Positions 1 through 8,761 of a stretch of 64,000 nt of DNA are shown piece after piece. Below the pieces are notes generated by a model, which made no database searches, was not told the DNA's origin, and was given only the letters and a program-made list of their open reading frames with translations. How positions within the stretch are numbered: position 1 is the first letter of the stretch; every line of letters begins with the position of its first letter. Source of the DNA: SIG452 sp045638525 (GTDB lineage Bacteria; Bacillota; Clostridia; UMGS1840). Where the stretch lies: assembly GCA_045638525.1 (NCBI GenBank), contig JAZUBQ010000019.1:1-64000 (forward strand), written 5' to 3'. Position numbers and translations under genes: made by a program.

Positions 1-172
1 GTCCGTCCTTCAGTTGGTCAATGGGATTGACTTCGGACATATTCAAGTACCTGCGGGGAAAGTAATTGATCAGGTCTCCGCAGGTGTGAATATTCAGTTT
101 TTTCAGCAGTTCTGCCCGTTTTTGCCCGATTCCCCGAAGAACCGTCACGGGACTGTTGATCACGTCAATCAT
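1..172 (-). CDS. RecG-like ATP-dependent DNA helicase, N-terminal 57 residues (cut by window edge)
   Basis: Reading the minus strand from an ATG at 172 gives 57 residues that run off the window. The start resembles the RecG wedge region: a helix-hairpin-helix-like VLRGIGQKRAELLKKL followed by CGDLINYFPRRY, which parallels GVSNARLTYFQKLG and GDMLYFFPKSY in the complete recG at 3840-5888. Only the N-terminus is visible, so helicase motifs cannot be checked. A second recG so close to the first is unexpected, and the segment is richer in GC than most of the window (see the cysS entry). It could be a true paralogue, a gene brought in by recombination, or the flank of an assembly join. RecG identity is inferred from family knowledge of the N-terminal domain. 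Confidence 0.6.
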   Translation of the reverse strand, partial: MIDVINSPVTVLRGIGQKRAELLKKLNIHTCGDLINYFPRRYLNMSEVNPIDQLKDG

Positions 173-274
173 GGTCAATCCGTTTCTGTGCTTTTCGGCA
201 GAGATGGGGAGGCGCCGCCCCGAATGCGGGCGACGCTCCTTTGATGTTTTATAACTGATATTATATAACGGTTG

Positions 275-1681
275 TTATTTTTCAATTTGCTTCCAACGAA
301 TTCCGGAGGGGGTGTCTTCCAGAATGATTCCCATAGCCGTCAACTGATCGCGGATGGCATCGGCCTTTGCCCAGTCTTTTGCTTTGCGGGCGGCGGTGCG
401 TTCTTCGATCAATGCGTCGATGGCGGCGTCTTCGTCGCTTGCCCCTTCTTCTTTAGGGAGAAGCCCCAGAACGTCAACCAGTTCTTCTGCCTTGTTCAAA
501 AGGGTTTCGTAGACCGCCTTGGGCATTCCGTCCGTTACGGTTACGTTGATTTGCTTGATCAGATCAAAAATCGCGGTAATGGCGTTTGCCGTGTTCAGAT
601 CGTCGTCCATGGCCTCTTCGAAGCGGTTGCGATATTCGTCGAAGGATGCGATATAGGCCTTTTGCTCTTCGTTCAGCTCCGTATCGGGGGCGTTCTTTGC
701 CAGGAATTTCAGATTCGCAAGGCAGTTGTGAATCCGTTCCAGGGAAGCCTTTGCCTGTTCGATGATGCCGGGTTCGTAGTTGATGGGCATCCGATAATGG
801 GCAGAAACGGCAAAGTAGCGCAAGGGCAGATAACCGTAAACCTTTGCAAGATCGCGGACGGTGAAGAAATTATTCTTGGATTTGCTCATTTTTTCGTTGT
901 TCACGTTGACGAATCCGATGTGGAACCAGTGCTTGGCAAATTTGCAACCGTTTGCACATTCCGACTGGGCAATTTCGTTTTCGTGATGGGGGAAAGATAA
1001 ATCCTTGCCACCGCAATGAATGTCGATGGTTTTTCCAAGGTATTCATTTACCATTGCACTACATTCAATATGCCATCCGGGACGACCTTCGCCCCAAGGA
1101 GAAGTCCAGGAAGGTTCTCCCTCTTTTTTTGCTTTCCAGATTGCAAAATCCATAGGATCTTTTTTATCTTCATTTACATTGATTCTGGCACCTGCCTCCA
1201 GATCTTCCAACGGCTGATGGGAAAGCTTTCCGTAATCTTTGAATTTTTTGGTTTCAAAATACACATCACCATTGGCTTCGTAAGCATATCCTTTTTCAAT
1301 CAGGGTTTCGCACATTTTGATAATCTGAGGAATTACATCGGTAGCTCTGGGGTGAACATTTGCTTCCTGCACACCAAGACCTTTGGCATCGGTATAGTAT
1401 TCTTTGATGAAACGATCAGCCAGTTCTCTGACGGTAATTCCTTCTTCGTTGGCACGTTTAATCATTTTATCGTCAATATCAGTGAAATTCTGCACGAATT
1501 TTACTTCATAACCACGATATTCAAAATATCTTCTTAAGGTATCAAAAATGATAAAGGGACGTGCATTTCCCAAATGGAAATAATTGTATACAGTAGGACC
1601 ACAGGCATAAATTTTAACCTTGTTATCCTCCAATGGTTTAAATTCTTCTTTTTGCATTGTTAATGTATTAAAAATTTTCAT
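275..1681 (-). CDS. cysS: Cysteinyl-tRNA synthetase
   Basis: Charges tRNA-Cys with cysteine in the cytoplasm. The 468 residues match the usual family length. The class I signature appears as HLGN at about residues 36-39, preceded by the zinc-ligand Cys27 in YACGPT; further expected zinc ligands lie in HIECSAM and FPHHENE, and KMSKS is near residue 265. The start is an ATG with a strong SD (AGGAG) just upstream. It follows the glycosyltransferase-cysE fusion by 3 bases, so both cysteine genes are probably cotranscribed; cysE-cysS linkage is common in Bacillota. Composition changes within the gene: hand counts give 36/60 GC at 361-420 and 33/60 at 601-660, but 22/60 at 1201-1260 and 17/60 at 1501-1560. 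The reading frame is intact across the change. Confidence 0.97.
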   Translation of the reverse strand: MKIFNTLTMQKEEFKPLEDNKVKIYACGPTVYNYFHLGNARPFIIFDTLRRYFEYRGYEVKFVQNFTDIDDKMIKRANEEGITVRELADRFIKEYYTDAKGLGVQEANVHPRATDVIPQIIKMCETLIEKGYAYEANGDVYFETKKFKDYGKLSHQPLEDLEAGARINVNEDKKDPMDFAIWKAKKEGEPSWTSPWGEGRPGWHIECSAMVNEYLGKTIDIHCGGKDLSFPHHENEIAQSECANGCKFAKHWFHIGFVNVNNEKMSKSKNNFFTVRDLAKVYGYLPLRYFAVSAHYRMPINYEPGIIEQAKASLERIHNCLANLKFLAKNAPDTELNEEQKAYIASFDEYRNRFEEAMDDDLNTANAITAIFDLIKQINVTVTDGMPKAVYETLLNKAEELVDVLGLLPKEEGASDEDAAIDALIEERTAARKAKDWAKADAIRDQLTAMGIILEDTPSGIRWKQIEK

Positions 1682-1684
1682 AAG

Positions 1685-3739
1685 TTATTCTCCTTCCTTA
1701 GCTTGTTCTGTTTCAAGTTTTTCAATGCGGGCAAGCATTCTGCACAGTTCCTGGGACAAAGGATCGGGAATGTGCGTCTGATCCATCTGCCAATCAGCAG
1801 CAGAAATCCTCACATTATTACGAACCACAATTCTTGCAGGAACTCCCACACAAGTACTGTTCTCCGGAACCTCTCTTAAAACCACTGCATTAGCAGCAAT
1901 TTTGGAATTATCACCAACGCTAAAGGGTCCTAAGACTTTTGCACCGGCACCTATCATTACATTTTTTCCAATGGTTGGATGACGCTTCCCGGTATCTTTC
2001 CCGGTACCACCCAAAGTCACATTCTGATAGATGGTACAACCATCTCCCACTTCAGCAGTTTCGCCGATGACAACTCCCATCCCGTGGTCTATCATAACGC
2101 CACGACCGATTTTTGCTCCCGGATGAATTTCAATCCCGGTAAAAGCTCTCACCGTTTGCGAAATCCAACGAGCCAGAAAAAACAGTCTCCATAGGTACAA
2201 ACGATGTGCTGCCCGATGCCAGAACAATGCGTGAATCCCGGGTGATAACAAAAATACTTCTACCACATTTTTTGCGGCAGGGTCTTTTTCCATCACCGCT
2301 CTGATATCTTCTCTCAAGCGTTTAAACAAATAGTTTCTCCCCTTTTCATATCCCACACCGATTCCCGATGCGGCAATCGGCATCAAAGCCAACAAAGCAG
2401 GATAGGAATATCGTTCTTGCACTTCAACCAACAAATGTTGAGCTGCAATGCCCATTACAAAAATACAAATATATACCACGCCGTCACGACGTTTTTGACG
2501 AATTAATTTACAAGCCCCCAATAATACGCTTGTCATAAATATGAAGTGAAAAGCATTCGCCATATTTTTTATTTGCAAAAATCTGTCTGCGAAAGCAAAC
2601 CCTGCATCATTTTTCATAGAATCGCATACAAGCATTTCGCTTCCCCACAAAATTCCGAATTTATTTACCAAAAGCCGTAAATTCTCTGAGAAACCATTCT
2701 CAAAAAAACGTTGGACAGCCTGATTTCTCAAATAGCGATGCACTTCATCGGGAGAAAGTACTCCCTCTTTGGCAAGATTCATCGCCATATCATAGTCTGC
2801 AAGGTTCCATCTGCCATTTTGCTCCCCGTTCATGCCTACATATAGACCGTATCCAAAGGGAGTGGAGGCAACCGGTTGTCCATTCAACTGCTCGGTAGTA
2901 TAACTGAAACTATTGAAAGCCAAACAGTAACATAACATGGCAAGGCAAAGTGACAACCATCGTTTTTTTCCATGAAGCAAGCAAATCCCATAAAGAACAA
3001 ATGCAAACATCACAACCATTCCTAACGGGCGAACCTCATTCAGAATTGCTGTTACAACGCCAAACAGAACACCATAGACCACTTTGGGCTTTTCCCAAAA
3101 TAAAATTGCCAGATAGAACAAAACACTCAGTAGCAATCCAAACATCACTTCGGTCGCAAGAAGCTCGGAATACATCACAAAGGATGGCGAAATCGCATAC
3201 AAAAACACAACAACATTGGCAATTTTTCTGTTAAAAAGCTTTCGGGAACAAAAAAACAGAACCAAGGCCGTTAGTGTTTCTATCAAAACATTCCCGATCT
3301 GAATCGCAAAGTAATCGACTCCAAACAGACGATATATCACGCTAATCAGCCAAGAAAAGCCAATAGTGTGCGGAAACATTGAACCATAATCAGAAAGCAA
3401 GATTTTCCCCTGCACCAGATTTTCTGCCATTTCGTGATATAAATAATAGTCGGAAAACGGTTCAATCTTTACAGAAAAGACAAACAAAATCCGCAGTCCA
3501 AAGCACAAAAGCAAACCAAACGGCAAACTCATTTTTTTCGCAGAAAACCATCGGTAAAAGCATGCTGCCAAACCAACATAAAAAAAGGTGTAGCCGAAAA
3601 ATCTCCCAAAACTTTCTGTAGGACTAAAAACCACATTCCCACCGCTGACCACAAGGGTACTTAACAAAGCAAAGGAAGCAAACACTAAAAAAGCCAATCG
3701 GAAAAACCAAGCTGATTTTTCCTGCATCGAATGCTTCAT
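1685..3739 (-). CDS. cysE: Fusion: membrane glycosyltransferase (GT39/PMT-like) + serine O-acetyltransferase (CysE)
   Basis: One uninterrupted 684-residue frame. Residues 1 to about 465 form a polytopic membrane protein with roughly ten hydrophobic segments and an early acidic motif (EPFSDYYLYHEMAENL), like GT39/ArnT-type lipid-linked sugar transferases. Residues from about 471 are a complete CysE: an N-terminal helical region (FKRLREDIRAVMEKDPAA), then left-handed beta-helix hexapeptides with IDHGMGVVIGET and GKRHPTIGKNVMIGAGA, which carry the expected catalytic Asp (about 549) and His (about 588). CysE makes O-acetylserine from serine and acetyl-CoA. Known free EpsC/CysE proteins begin almost exactly at residue 471, where the DNA has a TTG preceded by a good SD. 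The gene starts at ATG after AAGGAAAGG and has its own perfect promoter; cysS follows 3 bases downstream. It may yield both a fused and a free CysE. Confidence 0.85.
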   Translation of the reverse strand: MKHSMQEKSAWFFRLAFLVFASFALLSTLVVSGGNVVFSPTESFGRFFGYTFFYVGLAACFYRWFSAKKMSLPFGLLLCFGLRILFVFSVKIEPFSDYYLYHEMAENLVQGKILLSDYGSMFPHTIGFSWLISVIYRLFGVDYFAIQIGNVLIETLTALVLFFCSRKLFNRKIANVVVFLYAISPSFVMYSELLATEVMFGLLLSVLFYLAILFWEKPKVVYGVLFGVVTAILNEVRPLGMVVMFAFVLYGICLLHGKKRWLSLCLAMLCYCLAFNSFSYTTEQLNGQPVASTPFGYGLYVGMNGEQNGRWNLADYDMAMNLAKEGVLSPDEVHRYLRNQAVQRFFENGFSENLRLLVNKFGILWGSEMLVCDSMKNDAGFAFADRFLQIKNMANAFHFIFMTSVLLGACKLIRQKRRDGVVYICIFVMGIAAQHLLVEVQERYSYPALLALMPIAASGIGVGYEKGRNYLFKRLREDIRAVMEKDPAAKNVVEVFLLSPGIHALFWHRAAHRLYLWRLFFLARWISQTVRAFTGIEIHPGAKIGRGVMIDHGMGVVIGETAEVGDGCTIYQNVTLGGTGKDTGKRHPTIGKNVMIGAGAKVLGPFSVGDNSKIAANAVVLREVPENSTCVGVPARIVVRNNVRISAADWQMDQTHIPDPLSQELCRMLARIEKLETEQAKEGE
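2327..2344 (-). promoter_or_regulatory. Internal SD and TTG start for free CysE
   Basis: On the minus strand AAGGGGAG (2344-2337) is followed by a 7-base spacer and TTG (2329-2327), in frame with the fusion gene at residue 471. The residues that follow (FKRLREDI) align with the normal N-terminus of EpsC-type serine acetyltransferases. This spacing is what functional start sites elsewhere in this window use, including TTG starts at 11396 and 33817. A 214-residue CysE made from here would have the normal family length. The site is seen in the sequence; its use is inferred. Confidence 0.6.
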
Positions 3740-3774
3740 ATGCCGATTCCTTTCCTTTTTGTTCTTATCATATT

Positions 3775-3803
3775 ATTATATATGATAACCGAAAAAATGT
3801 CAA
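3775..3803 (-). promoter_or_regulatory. Sigma-A-type promoter of the glycosyltransferase-cysE-cysS operon
   Basis: Minus strand TTGACA (3803-3798), a 17-base spacer and TATAAT (3780-3775), both hexamers perfect. It lies 36 bases upstream of the fusion gene and just downstream of recG, so the cysteine genes can be transcribed independently of recG. No T-box or cysteine leader structure fits in the short leader. Confidence 0.8.
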
Positions 3804-3839
3804 TTCTTTTCTCCCGTTTTCCTTGGGATTCCAAAAAAA

Positions 3840-5888
3840 TCATAATTGGCTGATAAATTCATTTTCCGAAAACATTTTTTCAACTGCAACCGAAAGCTTC
3901 TTGTGCTTTTCCAGCACCAGGTCGCAATCTTCCGAAAGTACAGCTTCCGCTGCTTCTTTTGCAAGACGGACCGTCTCCATCGAATAGGTCAGATTGGACA
4001 GTCGCATCGAAGGAAGTCCATGTTGACGAGTTCCGAAAAATTCTCCGGGACCTCTGTTTTTCAAATCAAATTCGCTGATTTGAAAACCATCGGTAGTCTT
4101 TTCCATAATTTCCAGACGTTTTTTCGCCTTCTGATCAGAAAGATTTAAAAAACAATAGGATTTTTTCTGACCTCTCCCCACACGACCGCGAAGCTGATGC
4201 AAGCTTGCCAATCCAAATCGTTCTGCATTTTCAACCACCATCACAGTGGCATTGGGAACATTAACCCCGACCTCAACCACAGTGGTAGAAACCAACACAT
4301 CATAATCCCCTATAGCAAATTGATTCATAATGGCGTCTTTTTCGTCAGCTTTCATTTTGCCGTGTAACAAACCGATACGGTATTCCTTTAAATAGACGTT
4401 TTGCAGTTCTTCCTGCACACAAATAGCATTTTCGGCATCCATTGCCTCACTTTCTTCAATCAACGGACATACCACAAATGCCTGATTCCCTTTTTGCAGT
4501 TCTTTTCCTACAAAGTCATACACCAAACCTCTTTGAGACTCGGTTGCAATGCGAGTAACAACGGGGATTCTGCCCTTGGGCAGTTCGTCAATGACAGAAA
4601 CGTCCAGATCTCCATAGATGATGAGCGCCAGAGTTCTCGGAATCGGAGTTGCGGTCATAACCAGACAATGGGGATTTTCACCTTTTTTGGTCAGTTCTGC
4701 TCTGGCTTTCACTCCAAAACGATGTTGTTCATCGGTAATTACCAATCCCAATGTTTGAAACTGCACCGTATCATAAACGAGGGCATGAGTTCCGATTACC
4801 AAAGAAATTTCTCCCGTTTTTAATCCCTGTTGAACCTCAGTTTTTTCCTTTTTCTTCATAGAAGAAACCAAAAGCGATACCGAAACACCAAATGTATCAA
4901 AATAAGGCTTTAACCCTTCGTAATGCTGACGGGCAAGAATTTCCGTGGGTGCCATCAACACAGCCTGATAACCACTGTTGGCACAAATGAGCATCGCCAT
5001 AGCCGCAACCATTGTTTTTCCACTTCCCACATCCCCTTGAACCAAGCGGTTCATCTGATATCCTTGTTTGAAATCATAGCAAATTTCACGGGTAACACGT
5101 TTTTGAGCATCGGTTAAAGGAAACGGAAGTGTATTTGCAAATTCTTCCGCGATTTTATAGTCAGAAAGCTTTGGCCCTGCCGCTTTTTTATGCTTTAGTT
5201 TCAATTTTCCAAGCCCCAGCATCAAATAAAAAAGTTCTTCAAACACAAGTCGTTTCTTAGCAGCGGCAAGTTCCTCCTCACCGGTTGGAAAATGAATATT
5301 TTCAATCGCATACAGAAGCTCACACAAATGATACTGTTTGCGGATATCCAAAGATAAGGTTTCAATCAGATGTTCCTTCGCAAGGCTCAGGCAAGAATTG
5401 ACAACTTTTTGCACAACACCTTGTGTCAATCCCTTAGTTAACGGATATTTCGGGATATAATTTTCTGAAAAATCGCCTCCGGCTACCGACTTTTGAATGG
5501 CCGGATTGGTCATCTCGAAATAGCCGATTCGACGGGTAACTTTCCCGAATACTGTGATTTCCTTCCCGATGTTCAAGCCGCCAAGCAAGTATTTCTGATT
5601 GAAAAATGTCAGTTTTAACGTTCCGGTTTCATCCTCTGCCATCACAGAAATCAAAGTAAGATTCTGACGGACTCTGCGAGAAGAAACATCTAAAATACGA
5701 ACAGTGACAGTTGCAGTTTCCGAGTCAGAAAGGTCTGCCACATATTTTTTATTCATCCGATTTTCGTAGCTTTTCGGAAAAAAATACAACATATCACCAA
5801 CCGAAAAAATGCCAAGCTTCTGAAAATACGTCAGCCTGGCATTGGAAACTCCTGATATGTTAGAAATCGGCATCTGAAACAAATCCAT
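3840..5888 (-). CDS. recG: ATP-dependent DNA helicase RecG
   Basis: Branch-migrating helicase that regresses stalled replication forks and processes Holliday junctions. The N-terminal wedge/OB part (about residues 1-230) precedes a superfamily 2 helicase with Walker A GDVGSGKT near residue 288, the Walker B variant DEQH near 384, TATPIPRTLAL motif III, and a C-terminal GRVGRG motif VI with the RecG-typical ending. The length, 682 residues, is normal. I chose the ATG at 5888 because an AAAGGTG site lies 6 bases upstream; a GTG nine bases earlier overlaps that SD and is unlikely. The gene is followed by yloV upstream and the cysE fusion downstream, all on the minus strand; the yloU-yloV-recG order is conserved in Bacillota. 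Confidence 0.97.
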   Translation of the reverse strand: MDLFQMPISNISGVSNARLTYFQKLGIFSVGDMLYFFPKSYENRMNKKYVADLSDSETATVTVRILDVSSRRVRQNLTLISVMAEDETGTLKLTFFNQKYLLGGLNIGKEITVFGKVTRRIGYFEMTNPAIQKSVAGGDFSENYIPKYPLTKGLTQGVVQKVVNSCLSLAKEHLIETLSLDIRKQYHLCELLYAIENIHFPTGEEELAAAKKRLVFEELFYLMLGLGKLKLKHKKAAGPKLSDYKIAEEFANTLPFPLTDAQKRVTREICYDFKQGYQMNRLVQGDVGSGKTMVAAMAMLICANSGYQAVLMAPTEILARQHYEGLKPYFDTFGVSVSLLVSSMKKKEKTEVQQGLKTGEISLVIGTHALVYDTVQFQTLGLVITDEQHRFGVKARAELTKKGENPHCLVMTATPIPRTLALIIYGDLDVSVIDELPKGRIPVVTRIATESQRGLVYDFVGKELQKGNQAFVVCPLIEESEAMDAENAICVQEELQNVYLKEYRIGLLHGKMKADEKDAIMNQFAIGDYDVLVSTTVVEVGVNVPNATVMVVENAERFGLASLHQLRGRVGRGQKKSYCFLNLSDQKAKKRLEIMEKTTDGFQISEFDLKNRGPGEFFGTRQHGLPSMRLSNLTYSMETVRLAKEAAEAVLSEDCDLVLEKHKKLSVAVEKMFSENEFISQL

Positions 5889-5954
5889 CACGGTCACCTT
5901 TTCTTATGCTTTTTTCCAAAATTCTCAAAGTTTTTCGGATTTTATCGGATTCTT

Positions 5955-7550
5955 TTATTCTAAGGATACAAAATAGTAGTATACCGGTTGTTCTCCACGA
6001 TAGAAGGAGAAGTCGATATTTTTGAATTTTTTAGTTAAGCTTTTTTCCAAAGCTTCCATTTCTTCATCGGTTACATCTTCACCTGCATATACAGTAACCA
6101 TAGAAACGCTGTCATCACACAGTTTTTCAATCACTGCGGAACAAACCTTGCTCGGTTCTTTGCCTTTTGTGAGGATGGAGCTGCCGCTCAATCCCATAAT
6201 TTCGCCTTCTTTGATTTCGATGTTATCAAAAACAGAATCTCTCACAGCATAAGTAATCTGTGCGGATTTTAAAGAAGCGATAATCTCTTTCATTGCAGCT
6301 AAATTATCTTCTGCAGAAGCACTTTCGTCAAAGCCGACCATACAAGGCAGAACATCAGACATATTCTTTGTGGGAATAACCACCATAGTACCATCATACA
6401 GGGCTGCTGCCTGCTCTGCTGCTAAAATAATGTTTTTGTTATTCGGGAACACATAAACCACATCAGCATTGGTAGCATTTGCAGCATTTAATATATCATC
6501 AGAGGACGGATTCATAGACTGACCGCCGGATACGATGTGTTCAATGCCGAGTTCATTATAGATATTTGAAAATCCTTCGCCTGCCGCAACCGCAACAAAT
6601 GCATAAGGTACGCGTTCCTTGGGTGCACTGTTTTCCAGATTTTCATTCTGATATTTCATATTATCAATTTTAATATCAATCAAACTACCGATTTTCAAAG
6701 CTTCGGAAATAACAATGCCGGGGTCATTGGTGTGGATATGCACTTTGATGATATCCTCCATAGCAACAACCACGATGCTATCTCCCAAACCTTCGTAACG
6801 TTTTGCCAGTTCATTCTTTTTCCGCATAGGATTCTGAATGATGAACTCAGTACAATACTGGAAGGTTACATTTTCGTGATTATCCACAAAAGTCTCTACC
6901 GGTTTGCTTGCTTCAGCAACCGTTTCTTCCGGCATTTGTTCTGTTTTAAAATAGTTCGCCATACCTTCGATGATATAGCAAATACCTTTACCGCCGGAAT
7001 CCACTACACCCGCCTGCTTCAGTTTCGGAAGCATTTCGGGAGTTTGTGCCAATGCATCGTAAGCAGCATTCACTGCTTCGGTAAACAAAGTATCCAAATC
7101 CGCAATTTCGTCCTGCTTTGCTTCCAGATGCTCTGCGGTCATACGAATAACGGTAAGAATGGTTCCTTCGGTGGGTTTCATAATTGCTTCGTAAGCAGTT
7201 TTGGAACCCAGACGGAATGCGTTAATCATATCTGTAACATCAAGTTCTGCTTTTCCTTTTGCTGCCTTTGCCATCCCTCTTAAAATCTGAGACAAGATAA
7301 CCCCGGAATTCCCTCTTGCACCACGCAGAGCAGACATAGAAACTCCATCCAGCACGTTGCCGGCAGAATCTGTACGACTGTGTACTGCGGAAGCAGCGGA
7401 AGTGAAGGTCATAGACATATTGGTTCCGGTATCGCCATCAGGCACCGGAAACACATTTAAAGCATTCAGCTCTTCTTTGTTATTACACAAATGGATTTTC
7501 GCCGCTGTAATCATATTGGCAAGCAAGGCTCCATTAATTTTTTTATTCAT
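5955..7550 (-). CDS. yloV: DAK2-domain protein YloV / FakA-like fatty acid kinase subunit
   Basis: The N-terminal DhaL-type kinase domain carries NVFPVPDGDTGTNMSMT near residues 30-47, which supplies the aspartates that bind Mg-ATP in dihydroxyacetone kinase and FakA proteins. A middle domain and a C-terminal DegV-like part (from about residue 320) follow, ending FSFYRGEQPVYYYFVSLE. The length, 531 residues, is close to the usual 550. In Staphylococcus FakA phosphorylates fatty acids delivered by FakB so that exogenous acyl chains can enter phospholipid; the same role is inferred here. ATG start with GGGAG upstream. Directly downstream of yloU, as in Bacillus. Confidence 0.9.
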   Translation of the reverse strand: MNKKINGALLANMITAAKIHLCNNKEELNALNVFPVPDGDTGTNMSMTFTSAASAVHSRTDSAGNVLDGVSMSALRGARGNSGVILSQILRGMAKAAKGKAELDVTDMINAFRLGSKTAYEAIMKPTEGTILTVIRMTAEHLEAKQDEIADLDTLFTEAVNAAYDALAQTPEMLPKLKQAGVVDSGGKGICYIIEGMANYFKTEQMPEETVAEASKPVETFVDNHENVTFQYCTEFIIQNPMRKKNELAKRYEGLGDSIVVVAMEDIIKVHIHTNDPGIVISEALKIGSLIDIKIDNMKYQNENLENSAPKERVPYAFVAVAAGEGFSNIYNELGIEHIVSGGQSMNPSSDDILNAANATNADVVYVFPNNKNIILAAEQAAALYDGTMVVIPTKNMSDVLPCMVGFDESASAEDNLAAMKEIIASLKSAQITYAVRDSVFDNIEIKEGEIMGLSGSSILTKGKEPSKVCSAVIEKLCDDSVSMVTVYAGEDVTDEEMEALEKSLTKKFKNIDFSFYRGEQPVYYYFVSLE

Positions 7551-7591
7551 GAATGTGATCTCCCTTTTTGAATAGTCTGATGTATTGCGGA

Positions 7592-7948
7592 TTATTTATT
7601 TACCACAATATCATCGATACAAACGGTAACATCTTTGATTTTTGCCTGTGTCATTTTTTCTACTGCATAGGTGATATCTGATTTCACATTTTCTGCCAAA
7701 ACTTTAATATTCACACCATAGCTGACTTTGATATGGATTTCAATACTAACCAATCCATCACGACATACCACTTTAATTCCTTTACGCAGATTTTCACTGC
7801 CAAAGAAACGTTTAATCACTTCTGCCGGACTTTTTTCGCACATACCAACAACTCCATAGCAATGGGTTGCAGCATAGCCTGCAATTTCTTCGATTGCTTT
7901 TTCGGTTACAGTAATTTCGCCTACATCAGTTAATTTTTTTAACGGCAT
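7592..7948 (-). CDS. yloU: Asp23/Gls24 family protein YloU
   Basis: A 118-residue cytosolic protein with the family pattern: VTEKAIEEIAGYAA at the start, then SIEIHIKVSYGVNIKVLAENVKSDITYAVEKMT. Members are small alkaline-shock or envelope-stress proteins of unknown biochemical activity that often precede yloV. ATG start preceded by AAAGGATG. It lies 41 bases upstream of yloV, almost certainly in one operon. I do not see a clear sigma-A promoter in the 69 bases before it. Confidence 0.9.
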   Translation of the reverse strand: MPLKKLTDVGEITVTEKAIEEIAGYAATHCYGVVGMCEKSPAEVIKRFFGSENLRKGIKVVCRDGLVSIEIHIKVSYGVNIKVLAENVKSDITYAVEKMTQAKIKDVTVCIDDIVVNK

Positions 7949-8017
7949 ATAAACGCATCCTTTCTGTCATTTTATTTTTTATCAAACGACTGCAATACAG
8001 TCTTAGAATATGCAAAT

Positions 8018-8761
8018 TTACAATACTTTATTGAGGAACGCTTTTGTTCTTTCATTTTTCGGATGATTGAAAATTTCGTCCGGAGTTCCTTCTTCTACGA
8101 TAACTCCTCCATCCATAAAGATTACGCGGTTGGCAACCTCACGGGCAAAGCCCATTTCGTGAGTTACCACCAACATCGTCATCCCTGCCGATGCCAAACG
8201 TTTCATAACGTCCAGCACTTCACCAACCATTTCCGGGTCCAATGCGGAAGTGGGTTCATCAAACAGCATCACCTCAGGCTCCATACAGAGAGCACGAACA
8301 ATGGCAACACGCTGTTTCTGACCGCCGGAGAGCTGATTGGGATACGCTTCGGCTCTATTTTCCAATCCAACGATTTTTAATAATTCAAGTGCTTTTTTTT
8401 CTGTTTCCGCCTTGGTTGATTTTTTCAGTTGTACCGGCGCCAATGTCATATTTTTTAACACTGTCATATTGGGAAACAGATTAAAATGCTGGAACACCAT
8501 TCCAACTTTTTGTCTGTGATAATTGATGTTGATTTTTCGATCGGTGATTTCTACATCTTCTAAATAAATTTTTCCTTCTGTGGGGACTTCTAAAAGATTT
8601 AAAGAACGAAGAAAAGTAGATTTTCCACATCCGGATGGGCCAATAATAACAATTACTTCGCCTTTTGATACTTCCAGATCCACTCCGTTGAGAGCTTTAA
8701 TTTCTCCGTTTTTATAATGTTTTTTCAATCCGGAAACCCGGATGATTTTATTATCGCTCAC
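8018..8761 (-). CDS. Polar amino acid ABC transporter, ATP-binding protein
   Basis: GlnQ/HisP-type ATPase of 247 residues that powers amino acid import. Walker A GPSGCGKST near residue 39, the ABC signature LSGGQKQR near 143, Walker B VMLFDEPTSALDP near 160, and the switch His in VVTHEMGFA. Starts at a GTG that overlaps the last 11 bases of the permease gene, so translation is coupled. The operon order is binding protein, permease, ATPase. The exact substrate cannot be read from the sequence; the family covers glutamine, cystine, arginine and others. Confidence 0.95.
   Translation of the reverse strand: MSDNKIIRVSGLKKHYKNGEIKALNGVDLEVSKGEVIVIIGPSGCGKSTFLRSLNLLEVPTEGKIYLEDVEITDRKININYHRQKVGMVFQHFNLFPNMTVLKNMTLAPVQLKKSTKAETEKKALELLKIVGLENRAEAYPNQLSGGQKQRVAIVRALCMEPEVMLFDEPTSALDPEMVGEVLDVMKRLASAGMTMLVVTHEMGFAREVANRVIFMDGGVIVEEGTPDEIFNHPKNERTKAFLNKVL

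Noticed and set aside
272..1000. Plus-strand 242-residue frame opposite cysS
   Set aside because: It is the antisense of a clear cysS; it is long only because the GC-rich cysS half has few antisense stops.
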